DNA of 64,000 bases, taken from contig NZ_JAANIG010000002.1 in the NCBI RefSeq assembly GCF_011174675.1, forward strand, positions 62,001 through 126,000. The letters are read 5' to 3'. Below, one piece after another: positions 44,682 to 53,560 of this stretch (position 1 is its first letter; every line of letters begins with the position of its first letter). Under the pieces are notes generated by a model that worked only from the letters and a program-made list of their open reading frames with translations, searched no databases and was not told the origin of the DNA. The translations under genes and the position numbers were made by a program. Source of the DNA: Perlabentimonas gracilis. GTDB taxonomy: Bacteria; Bacteroidota; Bacteroidia; Bacteroidales; Tenuifilaceae.

Positions 44682-44763
44682 TTGGTTGATGACTAGTTTA
44701 AGGTGCTATTCAGTCTGGGGGCAGCCTTAGTGCAATTTACAAATCTTTTGGTTTAGATAAAAA

Positions 44764-44789
44764 AAAAGGTGCCATTAAGGCACCTTTTC
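44764..44789 (-). terminator. terminator of nifJ
   Basis: A 10-bp perfect inverted repeat (AAAAGGTGCC / GGCACCTTTT) with a small loop, between the nifJ stop and the sensor kinase start on the same strand. Its A tract on the plus strand gives the U tail. Confidence 0.88.
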
Positions 44790-44805
44790 TTATGCGAAGT
44801 AGGAA

Positions 44806-47800
44806 TTATTTACCGTATTCCATTGCTGCAAGACGCTTGTATGAGTTGTACCTCCAACGAGCATTCTCTTCGGCTGCTTTAAACAGCTCCATAGCCTCCT
44901 CGGGGAACGATTTCTGAAGCGTAGTATAGCGAACCTCGCTCTTAAGGAATTCTTGGAATTTACTCCAGTCTGGCTCTTTAGAGTCGAATTGGAATGGGTT
45001 CTTACCTTCGGCCTCAAGCCTTGGGTCGAACCTGTAGGTTTGCCAGTATCCAGCTTCAACAGCAAGCTTGGTCTGGTTTTGGGTTGCACCCATACCATTC
45101 CTTAGCCCGTGGTTGATACATGGAGAGTAGGCAATGATTAGGCTTGGTCCAGGATACTCCTCAGCCTCGCGTAGGGCCTTAAAGTACTGGTTGTGGTTAG
45201 CGCCCATAGCAACCTGTGCTACGTACACGTATCCATACGACATAGCCATCATACCTAGATCCTTCTTGCGGATTCGCTTACCCGCTGCGGCAAACTTAGC
45301 AACAGCAGCAACAGGAGTTGATTTTGACGATTGTCCACCAGTGTTGGAGTATACCTCAGTGTCAAGTACAAGCAGGTTGATATCTTCACCTGATGCAATT
45401 ACATGGTCAACACCACCATATCCAATGTCGTAAGCCCAGCCGTCGCCACCAAATACCCAAACCGACTTCTTAATGAAGTACTGCTTAAGGGCAAGTAGCT
45501 CCTTGGCCAAGTCGTCATTTTCTTTCTCAAGGGCAACAATCAGTTTGGCTGATGCTTCTTTCGAACCTTCGGCGTTTTCCTTGTTCTCTAGCCAAAGCTT
45601 CATGGCTTCTTTGGTTTCCTCTTTATAGCCGTTGGCTAGCCCTTTGTTAATTCTGTCGGCAATGCGATCGCGTAGCTTGTTTATACCAGTAGCCATACCA
45701 AAACCATACTCGGCGTTATCCTCGAATAGAGAGTTTGCCCAAGCAACACCATGTCCATCCTTGTTGGCACGGTAGGGGGTTGATGGTGCAGAACCACCGT
45801 AGATGGATGAGCAACCAGTAGCGTTGGCTACAATCATACGGTCGCCGTAGAGTTGGGTGATGGTTTTAATATATGGAGTTTCTCCACAACCGGCACATGC
45901 ACCGCTAAACTCGAATAATGGCTGAGCAAACTGGCTATTCTTAACGCTCTTGCTCTTGTCAAGTACTGTTTCCTTATAGCCCACTTTCTTGTCCATGTAT
46001 TCAAAGCGCTCAACTTCGGCAAGTTGAGACTCGAGGGTCTTCATCTCAAGAGCCTTGGTTTTGGCAGGACAAATATCGGCACAGTTACCACAACCGGTAC
46101 AATCGAGAGCACTTACTTGTATGCGGAAGTTGAACTCCTTGGTTGCTCCGTTACCTTTTACGGTGGTGGTTCCCTCAGGTGCGTTCGCTAGCTCCTCGTC
46201 GGTTAGTAGGAAAGGACGGATGGCTGCGTGAGGACAAACATATGCACACTGGTTACACTGAATACAGTTGTCGGGTATCCACTCGGGTACGTGTACGGCA
46301 ATACCGCGCTTTTCGTACTCGGTTGTACCTGCTGGGAATGTACCATCCTCGCGACCAATGAATGCGCTTACAGGAAGATCATCGCCATTAAGGTTGTTGA
46401 TTGGAGTAACTACATTGTTTACAAAGTCGGGTGCGTTGGGGTTTGAGTGAGGTTTTTCTGCCTCAAGCTTAGCCCACTCAGCAGGAACCTCAACTTTAGT
46501 AACATCACCACCTTTATCAATTGCAGCGTAGTTCATCTTTACTATATCCTCACCTTTACGACCAAAGCTCTTGTCAACAGCTTCCTTCATAGCGCTTACG
46601 GCTAGGTCGTATGGTATTACCTCAGAGATTTTAAAGAATGCGCTTTGCATAATGGTGTTGGTGCGGTTGCCCAAACCAATCTCTTCGGCAATTTCGGTAG
46701 CGTTTATAATGAAGAAGTTCACTTCCTTCTCTGCTAATACTTTTTTAACTGAGTTAGGTAGTTTCGCTTTTGTCTCTTCAGTATCCCAAATGCTATTTAG
46801 CAGAAAAGTTCCACCCTTACGAATACCCCTTAGCATATCGTATTTGCCTAGGTATGCTGGTACGTGGCAAGCAACAAAGTCGGGAGTATTAACAAGATAA
46901 GGTGAACGGATGGGCTTGTCGCCAAAACGCAGGTGCGAAGTGGTTACACCACCCGATTTTTTTGAGTCGTACGAGAAGTAGGCCTGGCAGTACTTGTCGG
47001 TATTCTCACCAATAATCTTAATGGAGTTCTTGTTTGCTCCTACAGTACCATCCGATCCTAAACCGTAGAATTTACCTTGGAAAGTTCCCTTGTCGGCAAG
47101 GTTAACTTCCTCCTTAAGTGGTAGAGATTTAAAGGTCACATCATCAACAATACCTACCGTGAATTGATTTTTTGGCTCGTTCATCTTTAGGTTGTCGAAA
47201 ACCGATATGATTTGAGAAGGAGTGGTATCCTTAGAACTCAAACCGTAGCGTCCGCCAACAATAATGGGGGCGTTCTCTTTTCCGTAGAATAGATCCTTCA
47301 CGTCAAGGTACAATGGGTCGCCATTGGCGCCAGTTTCCTTGGTGCGGTCTAGCACAGCAATACGCTTGGCGCTCTTGGGGAATGCCCTAAAGAAGTGCTT
47401 AGCCGAGAATGGACGGTATAGGTGAACAGCAATTAGACCTACCTTTTCGCCATTTGCGGTAAGGTGATCAACAACCTCCTTAATGGTGTCGGTTATAGAA
47501 CCCATTGCAACGATGATGTTCTCTGCATTAGGATCACCATAGTAATCAAATAGGTCGTACTTACGTCCAGTTATCTCCGAAAGCTTTTTCATGTAGTCTT
47601 CCACAATCTCAGGAAGCACATCGTAGTACTTGTTGGCTGCTTCGCGCGACTGGAAGTAGATGTCGGGGTTTTGAGCAGTACCACGGGTTACAGGGTGCTC
47701 GGGGTTAAGGGCACGGTCGCGGAATGCCTGAAGGGCATCACGGTCAACTAGGTCGGCAAGTTCCTCGGTTTCGAGAACCTCAATTTTTTGAATCTCATGT

Positions 47801-48336
47801 GAAGTACGGAATCCATCGAAGAAGTGAAGGAAAGGAACCCTTGACTTGATGGATGCAAGGTGCGCAACCGCTGCAAGATCCATTACCTCCTGAACGCCAC
47901 CAGTTGCAAGCATTGCAAAACCTGTTTGGCGAGTGCTCATCACATCGCTGTGGTCTCCAAAGATAGATAGAGCCTGTGCTGCTAAGCTACGAGCCGATAC
48001 GTGGAAAACACCGGGGAGAAGTTCCCCAGCAATTTTATACATATTGGGGATCATAAGTAGTAGCCCCTGCGATGCAGTGTAAGTAGTGGTAAGTGCACCA
48101 GACTGGAGTGATCCGTGAACAGCACCAGCCGCACCCGCTTCCGATTGCATCTCGGTTACTTTTACCGTTTCTCCAAAAATATTCTTTCTGCCAAAAGCAG
48201 CCCACTCATCAATGTACTCGGCCATTGTTGACGAAGGAGTGATTGGGTAAATTGCTGCAACCTCGCTAAACATGTAGGCAATGTGCGATGCCGCATAGTT
48301 ACCGTCACAGGTGATAAACTTCTTGTTTTTTCCCAT
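44806..48336 (-). CDS. nifJ: pyruvate:ferredoxin (flavodoxin) oxidoreductase
   Basis: An 1176-residue fused enzyme oxidising pyruvate to acetyl-CoA and CO2 while reducing ferredoxin or flavodoxin. Domain order is standard: pyruvate-binding N-terminal domain (YPITPSSTMAEY), gamma domain, two [4Fe-4S] motifs (CIQCNQCAYVCPHAAIRP and CTGCGNCADICPAK) and a C-terminal thiamine-diphosphate domain (GDGWAYDIGYGGVDH, TEVYSNTGGQSSKSTP), with a further CGxxPY-type cluster ligand. Oxygen-sensitive, it marks anaerobic pyruvate metabolism. It has its own promoter box and terminator. Confidence 0.98.
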   Translation of the reverse strand: MGKNKKFITCDGNYAASHIAYMFSEVAAIYPITPSSTMAEYIDEWAAFGRKNIFGETVKVTEMQSEAGAAGAVHGSLQSGALTTTYTASQGLLLMIPNMYKIAGELLPGVFHVSARSLAAQALSIFGDHSDVMSTRQTGFAMLATGGVQEVMDLAAVAHLASIKSRVPFLHFFDGFRTSHEIQKIEVLETEELADLVDRDALQAFRDRALNPEHPVTRGTAQNPDIYFQSREAANKYYDVLPEIVEDYMKKLSEITGRKYDLFDYYGDPNAENIIVAMGSITDTIKEVVDHLTANGEKVGLIAVHLYRPFSAKHFFRAFPKSAKRIAVLDRTKETGANGDPLYLDVKDLFYGKENAPIIVGGRYGLSSKDTTPSQIISVFDNLKMNEPKNQFTVGIVDDVTFKSLPLKEEVNLADKGTFQGKFYGLGSDGTVGANKNSIKIIGENTDKYCQAYFSYDSKKSGGVTTSHLRFGDKPIRSPYLVNTPDFVACHVPAYLGKYDMLRGIRKGGTFLLNSIWDTEETKAKLPNSVKKVLAEKEVNFFIINATEIAEEIGLGNRTNTIMQSAFFKISEVIPYDLAVSAMKEAVDKSFGRKGEDIVKMNYAAIDKGGDVTKVEVPAEWAKLEAEKPHSNPNAPDFVNNVVTPINNLNGDDLPVSAFIGREDGTFPAGTTEYEKRGIAVHVPEWIPDNCIQCNQCAYVCPHAAIRPFLLTDEELANAPEGTTTVKGNGATKEFNFRIQVSALDCTGCGNCADICPAKTKALEMKTLESQLAEVERFEYMDKKVGYKETVLDKSKSVKNSQFAQPLFEFSGACAGCGETPYIKTITQLYGDRMIVANATGCSSIYGGSAPSTPYRANKDGHGVAWANSLFEDNAEYGFGMATGINKLRDRIADRINKGLANGYKEETKEAMKLWLENKENAEGSKEASAKLIVALEKENDDLAKELLALKQYFIKKSVWVFGGDGWAYDIGYGGVDHVIASGEDINLLVLDTEVYSNTGGQSSKSTPVAAVAKFAAAGKRIRKKDLGMMAMSYGYVYVAQVAMGANHNQYFKALREAEEYPGPSLIIAYSPCINHGLRNGMGATQNQTKLAVEAGYWQTYRFDPRLEAEGKNPFQFDSKEPDWSKFQEFLKSEVRYTTLQKSFPEEAMELFKAAEENARWRYNSYKRLAAMEYGK

Positions 48337-48659
48337 TGTTTAAGTGTATTTCGTTGATAAATAGATGCTTGAAAGTTTAATGTCAGCCTAGCAAAGGTAA
48401 GCATTATTCATGAATTATGAAATGTTGTTAAGCATTTAACAGTTAGGCTATTTACTTAAACGTTTGCGAACAAATTACCACCTAGTGCTAAATATTATTT
48501 TGGTAATGAATTGGTTGAGGTTTAGGGTTGTTGTAAACCTTTGGTAAAATCAATGCTGAGATGTTATTCCTATTCATTAGGTGTAAGGCATCAACATTTC
48601 TTATTCTGCTTATATTTACTAACTTCGCAGGAGTGTGATACCTGAAATTTATAATTAAT
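48337..48659. promoter_or_regulatory. divergent promoter region nifJ / LYS1-like gene
   Basis: A 323-bp AT-rich gap between divergent genes; no gene seen. It has the nifJ -7 box (48392-48399) and a spaced 7-bp dyad ATTACCA (48474-48480) / TGGTAAT (48501-48507). A weak TAACTTCG (48620-48627) is the best -7 candidate for the plus-strand gene. Confidence 0.5.
48392..48399 (-). promoter_or_regulatory. -7 box of nifJ
   Basis: The minus strand reads TACCTTTG, matching TAnnTTTG, 55 bp before the nifJ start. Confidence 0.45.
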
Positions 48660-49880
48660 ATGGATAAGACTTTTAAAATTGGGTTGCTTCGGGAAACCAA
48701 AACTCCTCCCGATAAAAGGGTGGCCATTCCACCAGCACAAGCTAAAGAGCTTAAAGAAATGTTTCCGGAGGTAGAGGTTGTTGCTCAACCTAGCCAATTG
48801 CGTTGTTACGCCGACTCGGAGTACATTGATGCAGGCATTGCTCTGCAGGAAGATGTGAGCGATTGTGACCTATTAATTGGGGTGAAAGAGGTTAAGATAG
48901 AGGCTTTACTGCCCGGTAAGTCCTATCTGTTTTTTGCACATGTTGCCAAAAAACAACCCCATAATCGTAAGTTGATACAAGCAATGGCCGATAGAGGAAT
49001 AACCCTTTTAGATCATGAGTATTTAACTAACCCAAAGGGCGAACGATTGGTGGCTTTTGGACATTGGGCAGGGGTTGTTGGGGCTTACAATGGCTTGATT
49101 GCCTACGGAAAGCGGACCGGACAATTTGAATTGCCTCGTGCTAAGGATTGCCATGACTACCAAGAGGTGGTTAGCTTGCTGAGAAAGATTAAGCTGCAAT
49201 CTGCTAGAATATTAATTACTGGTGGTGGGCGAGTGGCTAGTGGTGCCCTAGAGATTTTCAGAACGCTAGGCGTAAGAGAGGTGGAGCCAGAAGAGTACCT
49301 TACACAGCAATTCAATGAGCCTGTAATGTGTCGTCTCGATCCTTGGCACTACGCACAGCGAAAAGACGGCAGACCATTTGACTGGCAGCACTGGCTTACT
49401 AATCCTATGGATCACTTGTCAACTTTTATCCCCTATACCAAGGTTACCGATTTGTTCGTAGCATGCCATTTCTGGGACTTCAGATCACCCATCTTCTTTA
49501 GAAAGGAAGATATGGCCGATCCGAATTTCAGCATCAAAGTAATTGCAGATGTTAGCTGCGATATTCCTGGGCCCATCCCTTCAACGCTTAGGGCTACCAC
49601 CATTGCCGATCCGTTTTACGACTACAGCATTGAGCAGGATAATGAGGTGCCAGCTTTTTCTGGAGAGAAAAATGTTACCATGATGACCATCGATAACCTG
49701 CCGGGAGAGCTGCCTCGCGATGCCAGCGAGTTTTTCGGTAAGATTATGGTAAATACCGTTGTTCCCCATTTCCTAGGCAACGATGAGGAAGGGGTGATGG
49801 AAAGGGCTACCATTCTAAAGGATGGTAAACTAACCGAACTGTATAGTTACCTTCAGAATTACCTTGAGGGGAAAGAGTAA
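48660..49880 (+). CDS. LYS1/alanine dehydrogenase-like NAD(P)-dependent oxidoreductase
   Basis: A 406-residue protein of the alanine dehydrogenase / saccharopine dehydrogenase (lysine-forming) superfamily. The N-terminal IGLLRETKTPPDKRVAIPP and FFAHVAKKQPHNRKLI match this fold, and ILITGGGRVASGALEIFRTLGV is the Rossmann nucleotide-binding loop. The C-terminal half (DVSCDIPGPIPSTLRATTI) resembles fungal LYS1-type enzymes more than bacterial Ald. Substrate is not proven. No lysine or alanine genes are adjacent. It ends at a good terminator. Confidence 0.8.
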   Translation: MDKTFKIGLLRETKTPPDKRVAIPPAQAKELKEMFPEVEVVAQPSQLRCYADSEYIDAGIALQEDVSDCDLLIGVKEVKIEALLPGKSYLFFAHVAKKQPHNRKLIQAMADRGITLLDHEYLTNPKGERLVAFGHWAGVVGAYNGLIAYGKRTGQFELPRAKDCHDYQEVVSLLRKIKLQSARILITGGGRVASGALEIFRTLGVREVEPEEYLTQQFNEPVMCRLDPWHYAQRKDGRPFDWQHWLTNPMDHLSTFIPYTKVTDLFVACHFWDFRSPIFFRKEDMADPNFSIKVIADVSCDIPGPIPSTLRATTIADPFYDYSIEQDNEVPAFSGEKNVTMMTIDNLPGELPRDASEFFGKIMVNTVVPHFLGNDEEGVMERATILKDGKLTELYSYLQNYLEGKE

Positions 49881-49905
49881 TGTCTGTATACAGGTTTTTT
49901 GGATT

Positions 49906-49937
49906 TAGAGCGTTATATTTTAGCGCTCTATTTTTTT
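49906..49937 (+). terminator. rho-independent terminator after the LYS1-like gene
   Basis: TAGAGCG (49906-49912) pairs with CGCTCTA (49924-49930), followed by seven T residues. Confidence 0.88.
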
Positions 49938-50043
49938 AAAGTTTCTTCGTGATTCTCAATTATTTTTAAATCAAATTTAATTTGGGTGTTTCATTAAAGT
50001 CTTCTCTTTGTATATTTACATCGTAAACATAAATTGCCATTGT

Positions 50044-50577
50044 ATGAACATTCGGTTCACGCTACTTTTCGCCATACTGCTCCTGCTGCTTGCTTGGGCA
50101 TGTAAGAAAACTGAGGTTGACGAGGAGTTCGAAGTTGATCGTAGCGTGATAGGCGAGTGGTACTCATCACGCGGCAATCTTTCTGAAATTATGAAGGAGG
50201 TTGATGGGGTAGATTCTGTCTTTTTGGTGTTTCGCACTGACTCCACATACTACATCGAAACCTTTGGTGAACTATATACTACCAACCGATTGGTGATTAA
50301 AACCTACCAGGGAAAATATCGCTACTTTGCTTCTGATTTTGGCGATATTCATACAATCTCGCTCGACCAGTCAAAACCTAGCGTGCTGGCGTTGGAGGGG
50401 ATTTTTGAGGTTACAACCACATCGCCGCCCTACACTATGCACTTCGAAGTGCTTCAGGTGGAGCCTTTCGTTAATCTATATCCACCTACCCCCGAAGGAG
50501 GTTTTGGTAGCTCCGATGGTGGTTCATTCCAGAATAGGAATATTCAAAAGTATGTGAAGATAAAGAACCTAGAATAG
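50044..50577 (+). CDS. lipocalin-like hypothetical lipoprotein
   Basis: A 177-residue exported lipoprotein with lipobox LAWAC (Cys20). After it comes an acidic stretch and then VIGEWYSSRG, a start often seen in lipocalin-like domains of Bacteroidota (GxW near the first strand). The rest is beta-strand-rich. No function is assigned. The start is the ATG at 50044; 12 further codons upstream give no signal peptide improvement. It converges with the small gene at 50585. Confidence 0.75.
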   Translation: MNIRFTLLFAILLLLLAWACKKTEVDEEFEVDRSVIGEWYSSRGNLSEIMKEVDGVDSVFLVFRTDSTYYIETFGELYTTNRLVIKTYQGKYRYFASDFGDIHTISLDQSKPSVLALEGIFEVTTTSPPYTMHFEVLQVEPFVNLYPPTPEGGFGSSDGGSFQNRNIQKYVKIKNLE

Positions 50578-50584
50578 GTTCGTG

Positions 50585-50800
50585 TTAGCTGAAACGCCTT
50601 TTACGCTTCATAAAAACTCTTTCTCGCTGGTTGAAAATGGAGCCGTTTTTAGTAAGCCAGTAAATAATTGGGCCCAATATAGGTGGTATAAAAGCCAGTA
50701 ACACCCTTAACCCTCCATTTCTATTCCTTAAGTACCTCAGCGCATCGTATATGGTGAAGATATGAAGGGCTATCACCAGTATGTAGGATAAGTTTTCCAT
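50585..50800 (-). CDS. small two-helix membrane protein (PLDc_N-like)
   Basis: A 71-residue protein with two membrane helices (about 4-20 and 32-49) and a strongly basic tail (ending FMKRKRRFS). The pattern, with PPILGPIIYWLTK in helix 2, resembles the PLDc_N-type short domain found at the N-terminus of cardiolipin synthases and as stand-alone proteins. Function is unknown. It is short but has good membrane-protein composition. Confidence 0.6.
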   Translation of the reverse strand: MENLSYILVIALHIFTIYDALRYLRNRNGGLRVLLAFIPPILGPIIYWLTKNGSIFNQRERVFMKRKRRFS

Positions 50801-51114
50801 AATTCTTCTCTAAGCTTATTGTTTCTTCTTGTTAGTTTTCATCGCATATGTTGATGATAAAAGTAGAAAAAGTATTGTGTCTTCGCAAGATTTTATCCTT
50901 CTATTCATATTATTAGCTATGAATAATAAATCATATCCCATATGCAGTACCTCATTGGTATTGTTGATAGTTGCTGTTTATTAGGGTTTGTTATGTGAGT
51001 GAAAATTTTTCACCCCTTTGAACCGTGAATCCATTAACATTTTAAAACTTCTATTGTTATCATATTCTGATAATCAATAATAGTTTGCCAATACTGCATA
51101 AGCATTTTAAAGAT
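50801..51114. promoter_or_regulatory. regulatory gap upstream of the leucine/mevalonate block
   Basis: A 314-bp AT-rich gap with no gene seen. Two dyads stand out: GTGAAAA-T-TTTTCAC (50999-51013, perfect) and TATTATT-N7-AATAATA (50908-50928). No clear TAnnTTTG box was found, so the promoter is not located. Confidence 0.4.
50999..51013. promoter_or_regulatory. 15-bp perfect dyad, candidate operator
   Basis: A 7-bp inverted repeat GTGAAAA/TTTTCAC around a single T, about 100 bp before the carboxyltransferase start. Its size suits a dimeric repressor site; there is no T-tail context of a terminator for the opposite gene. Confidence 0.35.
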
Positions 51115-52707
51115 ATGAGCGATAGCGGCACGGTAATACCGTCAAAAGTTGATACTTCATCAAAGCAATATGCCAAAAACCTCAACGATACTTCGCAAAT
51201 TATCGAAGATTTCAGGGCTCGGCTTATGGCTACGTTAAATCGAACAACCGATCCTTATGTGCTTAAGCACAAGGAGAAGGGTAAGCTGACCGTTGGTGAG
51301 CGTATAAACACCCTTGTCGATGAGGGTACGCCCTTCTTCGAGCTGTCGGCCTTAGCCGCCAATGGGATGTACGAGAACAAGTTTCATTCGGCCGGAATTG
51401 TAACTGGAATCGGAATTATTCAAGGGGTTGAAACCATGATAATTGCCAACGACCCCACGGTTAAAGGCGGAACCTATGTTAAGGAAACCATTAAAAAGCA
51501 TCTAAGAGCCCAAGAGATAGCGCTCGATAATCACTTACCCTGTGTTTATGTGGTTGAGTCGGGAGGAATATTTTTGCCCGAACAGGCCAATGTTTTTGCC
51601 GATCACGATCACTTTGGTAAAATCTTTTATAATCAGGCTCGACTGTCGGCTGCAGGTATTCCTCAGGTTGCAATGGTAATGGGCTCCTGCACAGCTGGGG
51701 GGGCTTATATTCCAGCAATGAGCGACGAGACCATCATTGTCGATAAGCAGGGAACCATTTTTCTGGCTGGCCCACCTTTGGTTAAGTCTGCCATTGGCGA
51801 GGAGGTTTCTGCCGAGGAGCTGGGGGGCGCATATGCTCATACACATATATCTGGAGTGGCCGATCACTTAGCCCGTTCCGAGGAGGAGGCCATACAGATT
51901 TGTCGAAATATCTTCGAGCATCTTCCCAAACCCCAAAAATCTTTCGTTGGCAATGGGCAGTACGAAAATCCGCTTTATCCTTCTGAGGAATTGTACGGAA
52001 TTATTCACGATCAAAGTTCGCGATGGATTGACCCTTACGAGATTATTGCTAGGCTGGTTGATGGTAGCCAATTCCAGGAGTTTAAGCCAACCTATGGCAC
52101 AACGCTGGTTACCGGGTATGCCAAAATAATGGGCCAAACGGTGGGTATTCTTGCCAACAATGGTATTCTATTCTCCGAGTCGTCACTTAAGGGAACCCAT
52201 TTTATTCAGATGTGCAGTATTCGCAAAATACCACTTCTCTTCTTACATAATATCACCGGATTTATGGTGGGTAAGGATGCCGAGCACGGTGGCATTGCCA
52301 AGGATGGTGCAAAAATGGTTCACGCTGTGGCCAATGCTAATGTCCCTAAAATCACCATAATATTTGGGCGCTCCCACGGTGCAGGTAATTACGCTATGGC
52401 TGGCAGGGCCTATAAACCCAACCTGCTGCTTACTTGGCCCAACTCCAAAATCTCCGTAATGGGCGGTACTCAGGCAGCCGAGGTGTTAGGCACCGTTAAA
52501 CAAAGGGATTCGGTTGATATTGAAAGTTTTAAAAAGGAGATTTACCAGCGTTACGAGGATGAGGCCTCGGCCTATTTTGCCACGGCTCGCCTGTGGGACG
52601 ATGGAATTATCGACCCCGTTGACACCCGCAGCTGGATTGCCATGGGGCTTTCCATTGCAGTTAACAAGCCCACTCCCGACTATAAACCTGGTGTTTACCG
52701 AATGTAA
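51115..52707 (+). CDS. 3-methylcrotonyl-CoA carboxylase beta-type carboxyltransferase
   Basis: A 530-residue carboxyltransferase. GSCTAGGAYIPAMSDE and GTIFLAGPPLVKSAIGEEVSAEELGG (seen as FLAGPPLVK and EEVSAEELGG) are typical of the methylcrotonyl/geranyl-CoA carboxylase beta subunit (LiuB/AtuC), and differ from the MmdA-type enzyme at 23879. The reaction carboxylates 3-methylcrotonyl-CoA to 3-methylglutaconyl-CoA in leucine breakdown. The biotin-carboxylase alpha subunit is not adjacent. The LiuC-like hydratase starts 6 bp downstream. The start is the ATG at 51115; a TTG start at 51085 is less likely. Confidence 0.87.
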   Translation: MSDSGTVIPSKVDTSSKQYAKNLNDTSQIIEDFRARLMATLNRTTDPYVLKHKEKGKLTVGERINTLVDEGTPFFELSALAANGMYENKFHSAGIVTGIGIIQGVETMIIANDPTVKGGTYVKETIKKHLRAQEIALDNHLPCVYVVESGGIFLPEQANVFADHDHFGKIFYNQARLSAAGIPQVAMVMGSCTAGGAYIPAMSDETIIVDKQGTIFLAGPPLVKSAIGEEVSAEELGGAYAHTHISGVADHLARSEEEAIQICRNIFEHLPKPQKSFVGNGQYENPLYPSEELYGIIHDQSSRWIDPYEIIARLVDGSQFQEFKPTYGTTLVTGYAKIMGQTVGILANNGILFSESSLKGTHFIQMCSIRKIPLLFLHNITGFMVGKDAEHGGIAKDGAKMVHAVANANVPKITIIFGRSHGAGNYAMAGRAYKPNLLLTWPNSKISVMGGTQAAEVLGTVKQRDSVDIESFKKEIYQRYEDEASAYFATARLWDDGIIDPVDTRSWIAMGLSIAVNKPTPDYKPGVYRM

Positions 52708-52713
52708 ATCGAT

Positions 52714-53499
52714 ATGAATACCTATAGTAATATTCAACTTGATATTAGCGAGGGAGTGGCCACAATTTGGCTTAACCGACCCGATGTGCACAATGCCATA
52801 AGCATCCAAATGCTTGAGGAGATAAACCATTGCTTTACCGAATTGGACAAGAATGGCAGCATTCGAGCTATTGTGTTACGCGGCAAGGGGAAATCGTTTA
52901 GCGCTGGAGCCGATTTAAAGCTTATGCTCCAGGCCAGCAAGATGGGGTACGATGAGAATTTGGAGGATGGTCTGAAGTGGGCAAATTGCTTAGCTACAAT
53001 ATACGGCAGTTCAAAACCCGTTGTTGGTATAGCAACGGGTAATGTTTACGGTGGAGGTAACGGCTTACTCGCTGCTTGCGATATGGTTATTGCTGAGGAT
53101 AATGTAGTGTTCTCCTTCGCCGAGGTTAAGCTGGGTATCGCGCCATCAACAATTCTTCCCTATATTTTAAAGAGGCTAAAACTATCAACAGCAAAGTATT
53201 TGATGTTTACAGGTAAACGGTTTTCTGCACAGGAGGCTTTTGATTATGGTTTTGTTGATTTTGCAGTTTCTGCTCAGCAAGTGGAGCCTTTACTTGACTC
53301 GATAGTTAGTGATGTTCTAAAAGCATCTCCACAGGGTATTAAGGAGATTAAGGTGCTAATTAAAAAATTGAACTCAACATCAACACCTGAAGAGATTATG
53401 GAGATTACTGCATCATCCATTGCAAGATTAAAAACATCTGATGAGGCCATTGAGGGAATATCAGCTTTTTTAGAAAAACGAAAACCAAACTGGGGTTAG
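52714..53499 (+). CDS. LiuC-like 3-methylglutaconyl-CoA hydratase
   Basis: A 261-residue crotonase. The oxyanion region is AGADLKLM and GNVYGGGNGLLAACD. At the first classical catalytic Glu position stands Gly117, while the second is kept (Glu137 in FAEVKLGIAPSTILPYI). The AEVKLGI-P---I-PY stretch recalls bacterial LiuC enzymes, which hydrate 3-methylglutaconyl-CoA to HMG-CoA, and which also lack that first Glu as I recall them. It lies 6 bp after the MCC-beta gene. Substrate is inferred from this context. Confidence 0.82.
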   Translation: MNTYSNIQLDISEGVATIWLNRPDVHNAISIQMLEEINHCFTELDKNGSIRAIVLRGKGKSFSAGADLKLMLQASKMGYDENLEDGLKWANCLATIYGSSKPVVGIATGNVYGGGNGLLAACDMVIAEDNVVFSFAEVKLGIAPSTILPYILKRLKLSTAKYLMFTGKRFSAQEAFDYGFVDFAVSAQQVEPLLDSIVSDVLKASPQGIKEIKVLIKKLNSTSTPEEIMEITASSIARLKTSDEAIEGISAFLEKRKPNWG

Positions 53500-53560
53500 G
53501 ATTGTTAATTGTAGTAAGGTGAAAAGTTGAACAAGAGAATTGTATAAATTTTAATAAAAT

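Noticed and set aside
45134-46450. Long open frames on the plus strand opposite nifJ
   Set aside because: They are antisense shadows of a well-conserved coding gene with strong codon bias.
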